A stretch of 64,000 bases of DNA from Diphasiastrum complanatum (taxonomy: Eukaryota > Streptophyta > Lycopodiopsida > Lycopodiales > Lycopodiaceae). Below the pieces are notes generated by a model, which saw nothing but the letters and a program-made list of their open reading frames with translations, was not told where the DNA came from and made no database searches. Where the stretch lies: positions 1,066,673-1,130,672 of the forward strand of contig CM055109.1 of the NCBI GenBank assembly GCA_029204225.1, given 5' to 3'. How positions within the stretch are numbered: position 1 is the stretch's first letter; each line of letters begins with the position of its first letter. Position numbers and translations under genes: made by a program. Below are positions 59,157 through 64,000 of this stretch, piece by piece.

Positions 59157-59460
59157 ATGAAGCCTGTGAATTCTGTGAAATCATCTGTAAAATCTGTCAA
59201 TCATCTGTGAATTCATCTGTATCATCTGTGAAATCATCTGTATCATCGATTTATCTGTCAAATCATCTGTACATCATGTGAAATCTGTGAAATCTGTCAA
59301 ATCAGTGATGATTTTAGATGATTTCAGATGATTTCACATCTGTCAAATCATCTGTATCATCTGTCAAATCATTTGTACTGTGTACATCATGTGAAATCTG
59401 TAAAATCTGTGTCATCTATAAAATCTGTGAAATTGGGTATTCACAGATTGCACAGGTGAT
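59157..59460. repeat. Irregular ATCTGTGAAATC minisatellite
   Basis: About 25 variants of AAATCATCTGT, GTGAAATCTGT and GTCAAATC follow each other without fixed period. Part (59307-59338) is inverted (GATGATTT). It is absent from the 3' LTR of the same element. Confidence 0.9.
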
Positions 59461-59464
59461 TTGG

Positions 59465-59500
59465 TAATTAATTAATTAATTAATTAATTATTTAATTAAA
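59465..59500. repeat. (TTAA)n tract
   Basis: A 4-bp ATTA repeat of about 36 bp directly before the foldback hairpin. Confidence 0.9.
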
Positions 59501-59502
59501 TA

Positions 59503-59583
59503 GAGGAACCGTACCACGGTTCGAGGAACCGTGGTACGGTTCCTCCCACGGTTCCCAGAACTCACGGTTCTGAGAACCGTGGG
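59503..59583. repeat. Double foldback: perfect 20-bp arms plus a second nested hairpin
   Basis: 59503-59522 and 59526-59545 are perfect 20-bp reverse complements with a 3-nt loop. The next 39 bp (59545-59583) form a second hairpin with arms CCCACGGTTC and GAACCGTGGG and an inner CAGAAC/GTTCTG stem. The word GGTTC/GAACC occurs many times. It has no coding content. Confidence 0.92.
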
Positions 59584-59751
59584 TTCTATGGTGTATATTT
59601 TCCGAGTCTTTGTATATTCTCTCGAGTCTTTGTAATCTGCATTTTCATTGCGGATTCAGTCTTGTTTCTACCAAGACTTCATTTCAGCAAGTGCGCAGCC
59701 AATAGTATTCCGCTATTGTTATTTCTACCAACGATATCGAACTATACCAGA

Positions 59752-60890
59752 ATGGATTCTACTTCTAGACTCGATGGAGAGAACTACCATCTCTGAAAGT
59801 TTAAGATGAAGGTCGTTCTATTAGCCAAGGAACTGTGGGACATAGTTGATGGCACTGAAATCAAGCTAGAGGCTGCTGCAGCTAGCATCACCAAATGGAG
59901 GCAACGAGATGGCAAGGCATTTGCCTTAATCACTTTGAATATCAAAGACTCCCAAATCAATCATATCCGATCTCCGTAGACTGCTAAGGATGCTTGGGAC
60001 ATCCTAGCTACTCTCTATGACATCAGAGATGTCAATTCTGAACTCCATCTGAGGAAGAAATGTCTGATGCAGACACTACTTCTTGCCATCTCAATACATT
60101 CAAAAACCTTATGGAGCAGATGACGGTCGCACAAGGATCAGTCATAGAAAATTCCGATGCAGTGATGACTCCTTTATCGAGTCTCCCTAAAGCCTATGAA
60201 AACTGGGTCATGGCCATTTCGACCCAACAACAACTTACTCTATCAAGAGTCATTTCGATGCTGTTACAAGAGGAGATTAGAAGAAATGCATCCTCCTCAG
60301 GCTCAGGATTGGATCCTCGGGCTCTATACACAAAAAATCAGAAGTCCAGATCAAAGAAATGTCCAAAGTCAAATTATCCTGATAGAAAGAGCAACATGCA
60401 GTCTGGGTTGAATTTTGACTCAGGGTTGAATTTTAACTCAGGGTCGAATTCGAACTCTTCTTCATCATTCCAGCCAAGGCGAACCTGTTCTGCAAATACT
60501 GTAAGAGGACTGGCCATCTCATCAAGGACTGCAGAACACTCAAGTACAACAATGGATGAAGCTGCCTTCTTGACCAAGGTCAGAAGTCTACATATCGATT
60601 CCTGGTACTTGGACTCCGGAGCAACACAACACATGACTCACCATCATGACTAGTTCCAAAGCTACAAGCCTTTCACCCATTCTAGTGTTGTGCAACTTGG
60701 AGACAACTCATCTCACTCCATTGAAGGTGAAGGAACAGTTAGGGTCGAATTTCAAAAACGTGATGTTAGGTTGTTGTCCAAAGTTTTACATATTTCGAAC
60801 CTCACCAAAAATCTGCTCTTAGTTAGCAGAATCACAGATTTGTGTCGGAAGGTCGAATTTAACACAAATGGTTGTCCAAACTCGGCAAAC
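59752..60890 (+). pseudogene. Ty1/copia gag and protease, decayed
   Basis: ATG at 59752 gives MDSTSRLDGENYHL, then TGA at 59794-59796 where Trp is expected, then KFKMKVVLLAKELWDIVDGT, WRQRDGKAFALITLNI, a stop, DAWDILATLYDIRDV and HLRKK. 60060-60653 continues with FKNLMEQMTVAQGSVIENSD, SLPKAYENWVMAISTQQQ and an SGLNFDSGLNFNSG repeat. A zinc knuckle (FCKYCKRTGHLIKDC, about 60488-60532) is in another frame. The protease site is WYLDSGATQHMT (about 60601-60636), DSG intact. Then comes SKVLHISNLTKNLLLVSRIT. It is the same gag family as at 24629 and 38360. Confidence 0.87.
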
Positions 60891-61363
60891 TCGAATATTC
60901 ACTTAAAGTCTGTATCTAATTTCTCCATCATCATCACTGTTCATGTAGATGATTCTAACAATCTGAACCTGATGAAGGATCTGAAATGCATGTTAGCACT
61001 GGAGTACATTTTTCGAATCCGACCTAGCGACTGATTTCATCAGTCAACAGAAATTCGACCCATCAGCCAATATTTTCAAAGGCTACACAGATGCAGAGGG
61101 GGCAGAAGATATCAAAACCAGAATATCGACTTCTGGATTTGTATTTCCATACAATCAATGCCCAATCTCTTACTAACATCGAATTTTTCCAATCACATCC
61201 GACGTCCATCTATTGTGACAACCAAAGCACAAGGGTTATTTCTTTGGTCTATTGTAGGACAGAGTTACAGGCAGCAGATTACTTCACCAAGGAGCACCAT
61301 CTCAGATTCAACAATTTGTTAAATCTGAAGATTGAATTTTTCAGGATCCACATTAAGGGGGAG
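60891..61363 (+). pseudogene. Copia RT and RNase H remnants after internal deletions
   Basis: Sequence jumps from the pre-integrase region straight to the RT catalytic neighbourhood (FSIIITVHVDDSNNLNLMKD), so integrase and the RT fingers are gone. A second jump leads to RNase H (GYTDAEGAEDIKTRISTSGF) and SIYCDNQSTRVIS and AADYFTKEHHL near 61210-61310. The polypurine tract AAGGGGGAG is at about 61355-61363, directly before the 3' LTR. The internal region is only about 1.6 kb. Confidence 0.85.
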
Positions 61364-61715
61364 TGTTGGAATTCATGCTCAAGCCCAATTCCATTAGGTA
61401 ATGAGCATCCTGGAAAACCCTGTTTAAACCTATCCTTGAAAAACACAAAAAAAGAAGGCTCAAAATTTTTTATAGCAGAAAGTCGACTCGCATTTTCAAA
61501 AATTTTCCGATACTGTATCGACTCGAAAAATCCGAGATTTTCCGATATCCAAATGTCAGAATTTTTCGATATTGTATCGACTTGAAAAATCCGTAATTTT
61601 TCCCGAGACCCAAAAATCAGAATTTTTCGACATGGGATCGACTCGGAAAATCCGTAATTTTTGAGTCAGTGTATATTTTCCGAGTCTTTGTATATTCTCG
61701 AGTCTTTGTAAAATT
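61364..61715 (+). mobile_element. Copia 3' LTR (end uncertain)
   Basis: Starts TGTTGGAATTCATGC after the PPT. Homology with the 5' LTR is lost at about 61710 after GAGTCTTTGTAA. It contains three tandem about 60-bp units (61498-61660) that the 5' LTR has lost. Confidence 0.8.
61498..61660. repeat. Three tandem 58-62 bp units in the copia LTR
   Basis: Each unit has AATTTTTCGATAYTGTATCG-type sequence, then ACTCGAAAAATCCG and ATTTTTC. TCGA and AAAAATCCG words give local dyad symmetry. They lie in the expected U3 position. Confidence 0.85.
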
Positions 61716-62589
61716 CGATACTGTTAGAACTCCGACCCGTGTCGCGACGCTGACAGTCCACCTGTCCTGTACATACATTCACTGTAAAATGACGACTACC
61801 TACTGCAGGATGGATGCAGTTAATTAAGTAGATTAATGTCAGTTTTCAATGTACTGATCATCTGACTTCCAATCATCAAGAAAGATCTGCATTGGAGTCA
61901 GTGCACTAATCAGGTTATCATCTTGCAAGCGTTATGTCAAGTTCAGTATTCGAGTTTTTCAAGTTATCATCAACAAACTCAGCTGAAGCCGTTTTGCGCC
62001 CACTGATTTGTGCCACTCATTCCCCTTTGAGATTGATCCATAGCTTGGGGGCTAGATCTGTTCGATCTAGGTTTGGTTGGGTTGATTTGTCCACCATCCG
62101 TTCCCTTGTTGGTTGCCTGTATTCGCATGTTTAGATAGTATACTGTGTGAAGGAATTTATACTTTAGTTCCTCTCACAAGCTTATGCAGTGCAATCTTGT
62201 GAGAGGACACGCAATGCAAGCTCACGTATCCCCCATACCTCTCCCACCAAGAGATTGGCTTCAACATGCTACCTCTTTGTTGAGCAACCGGTCTCCCAAA
62301 AGTAAGACCATAATCAACATATATCAAAAGTTCATCTCCCAATGCCTGCTATGTATTGACATCAATATTTGATTGCCAGTCCACCCTCCTCCAAAGGGCA
62401 TGCTAGATGTGGGCAACATGTAGTGGCTTATGGGACCATTGCCATTTGGTTTGCCACTTTTTTTTTATCTCTTCAAGCCTATGTGAGTCAAAATGTAAGT
62501 TTTTGGACAAGTATCAATAGACTTGTGAATCGTGATTGTATCAGAGACTAGAGTTAAAAAAATTCAAATTACAAGTAGAGCCTAGGAAT
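61716..62589. other. Intergenic, no gene supported
   Basis: No coding family recognised. The short frame at 61934-62134 has an ordinary composition but no known motif. Sequence near 62160-62300 is unassigned. Confidence 0.4.
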
Positions 62590-63141
62590 CAAGATTCAAG
62601 ATAATGGATTACAATGCTAGGCTCAACATGGTGCAGCTATGCAACTGCTCACCCATTTGCTCCTCGAACTCATAGAAAGGGCCCAAAGTGGATCCTTCTC
62701 TGTCTGTGAGATGCAAGGCGGTGTGTAGCACCTATAGCAGGATAACCATTTGCCGAAGTGTATTTTGCACCTTCATCAGCCGCTCCAAGACAATGAAAAT
62801 ATATGCAAAACTGATCATGATGGGAAGTTGGAACATTTCATAGCTTTAGAAAACTTATCATTCAAAGTTCAAACCTCATTAATGATTAAAATTTAGCACA
62901 ATTCACAAAGAATTAAGATGAATGCAAATTGCAATTTGCAAACTTGTTACTTGGTGGGGGCAGGCTTGAGGATCTCTAGGGCTTTGAATCCCCTACAGAT
63001 CGAGAGGACCTTCGGTCGATTGGTGACAAACCTCACCCAGAATCAAGTGATGTCCACTATCTCCTTAACCCATGGTAATTTTGCAATGTCCTCAATCAAC
63101 AGGTGCAAACAATGAGTTGCACATGGGGTCCAAAAAAGAGA
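62590..63141 (-). pseudogene. hAT-family transposase fragment containing an intron
   Basis: Minus strand from 63141: SLFWTPCATHCLHLLIEDIA, KLPWVKEIVDIT, stop, FWVRFVTNRPKVLSICRGFK and ALEILKPAPT. A GTAACA donor near 62946 and a GATCAG| acceptor near 62845 bring PAPT next to FAYIFIVLERLMKVQNTLRQ. The same place in the 36.4-kb hAT is uninterrupted (KKPAPTHFACYFLVLEQLL), which supports the splice. The N-terminal zinc finger, catalytic start and dimerisation domain are missing. Its 5' side is fused in frame to gypsy sequence at 63142. Confidence 0.8.
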
Positions 63142-64000
63142 CACACCCGATGATTCATCCAACAGGTCCAATTGGTCTCCAGAACCAAGATGCTCACCTT
63201 CACGTAGACTCTTCTTGAGTCGGCTTACGTGACAAACCGGGTGCACTTGAGTTCCTTCCGAGAGGTCCAACTGGTAAGCTAAGGATCCGATCTTTTTCAA
63301 GATCTACGGTCCTCTATATCTAGGGGACAATTTATAATGCTTGCCGGTACGCATTACACTAGAATTCTTCGGGATTCTCAAATATACCCAATCCCCCACT
63401 TGAAAGTCTTGCGGTGATCTTTTCAGATTTGCATAATGCCGGTCCCTATCCTGGGCACACTGGACATTTTCACGTGCAATCCGTAGCATTTCCTGCATAT
63501 CATGTAGAAAATCCGCTACCTTCTGAAACATGATCGACCGAGTCTCTACTGCAATAGGTGATCTGGGCTCAAAACCATACATAAGCATAAACGGGCTATA
63601 ACCGGTAGCCGAATGCTTACTACAATTATAGGCAAACTTGATCAATGGAAGATACTTCTCCCAATCAGATTGCCGTCGGGAAACATATGCTCGTAGCATT
63701 TGTTCCATTGTCTGATTTGTTCTTTCCGTCTGTCCATCCGTCTCAGGATGATCAGAAGAACCCAAGCTCAGAGTCGTCTCTAGTTTAGCAAACACAGCCG
63801 ACCAAAAGTGACCGGTGAACTTCGGATCGTGATAGCTCACAATATCACTCGGTAATCCGTAACGTCTAAACAGACGCTCTACAAATGTCTGAGCTAAATC
63901 AGAAGCCTTCGCCGTGGTCTTTACCGGGATAAACGTAGCCAATTTGGTAAGACGGTCGACCACAATCCAAATTGCATCATGCTGTTTATTCGTCCGCAGC
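63142..64000 (-). pseudogene. Ty3/gypsy integrase, C-terminal part, running off the window
   Basis: Enters from the right edge in frame (HDAIWIVVDRLTKLATFIPV). The integrase core shows YGLPSDIVSYHDPKFTGHFW and SDHPETDGQTERTNQ with the catalytic Glu region. The C-terminal module follows: FQVGDWVYLRIPKNSSVMRT and LSPRYRGP. One TAG at 63304-63306 interrupts the frame, which resumes as KKIGSLAYQLDLSEGTQVHP and VCHVSRLKKSLREGEHL to a hAT fusion at about 63142. This gypsy lineage has no matching sequence elsewhere in the window. Apart from the stop it is well preserved, so it is probably a younger insertion. Confidence 0.9.

Larger units (their letters stand above)
58969..59740 (+). mobile_element. 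Copia 5' LTR carrying a foreign insert
   Basis: Starts TGTTGGAATTCATGC, identical to the 3' LTR start at 61364, and aligns with it to about 59152. The LTR resumes at about 59590 (GTGTATATTTTCCGAGTCTT), where 3' LTR homology continues. Between these lie the repeat and foldback blocks at 59157-59583, which the 3' LTR lacks. The LTR end and PBS before the gag at 59752 could not be defined exactly. Confidence 0.75.

Noticed and set aside
1-64000. Bacterial-type systems (operons, CRISPR, phage defence)
   Set aside because: Introns, LTR elements with tRNA-iMet sites and plant gene families show nuclear eukaryotic DNA. No regularly spaced CRISPR-like array exists.

Overview
The window looks like nuclear DNA of a large, repeat-rich land-plant genome. 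The evidence is GT-AG spliced plant-type genes with multi-kilobase introns, many decayed Ty1/copia and Ty3/gypsy elements of plant type (initiator-Met tRNA primer sites, LTRs, GT-AG-interrupted hAT transposases), long (TC)n/(TA)n microsatellites and an AT-rich background. Nothing seen fixes the lineage. A fern, other seed-free plant or gymnosperm is a guess based on the repeat load and intron size.

Two host genes can be supported, both on the minus strand. (1) 12088-15913 is a two-exon steroid 5-alpha-reductase-family membrane protein of 285 residues. Its 2,968-bp intron is full of local tandem repeats. (2) 53430-57839 holds the 3' exons of MMS19, a HEAT-repeat cytosolic Fe-S assembly factor. 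Three exons join in frame and match the conserved C-terminus. The last exon is less certain and the 5' part of the gene was not found.

Most of the rest is a graveyard of mobile elements: 1-1140 copia (+); 2890-3470 and 7576-8595 two copies of an unrecognised, element-like ORF family; 6050-6361 copia gag (-); 16397-18923 a non-LTR-type reverse transcriptase with a C-terminal zinc-finger/nuclease-like region (-); 20150-23348 gypsy (+), interrupted by a copia LTR at 23349; 24629-25112 copia gag (+), butted head-to-head against a minus-strand copia with PBS and 700-bp LTR (25112-27580); 28491-29480 copia PBS/LTR (-); 30088-34784 a copia element with both LTRs (-); 35090-37160 hAT (-); 38360-39190 copia pieces (+); 39192-41383 copia (-); 42702-43940 another unrecognised ORF (-); 44592-47784 gypsy lacking its integrase core (-); 58969-61715 a short copia deletion derivative with two LTRs (+); 62590-64000 a hAT fragment joined to a gypsy integrase that runs off the window.

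No intact autonomous element is present: every coding region carries stops, frameshifts or internal deletions. The most unusual signals are: an in-frame stop at the same codon of three separate copia gag genes; repeated loss of the integrase core; the 2890/7576 ORF family; a cluster of quasi-palindromic motifs at 50.5-51.6 kb ending in a tandem duplication whose breakpoint lies within 2 bp of the centre of a 28-bp perfect palindrome; and a foldback insertion inside a copia LTR at 59.5 kb. No CRISPR array, operon, rRNA or tRNA gene was seen.
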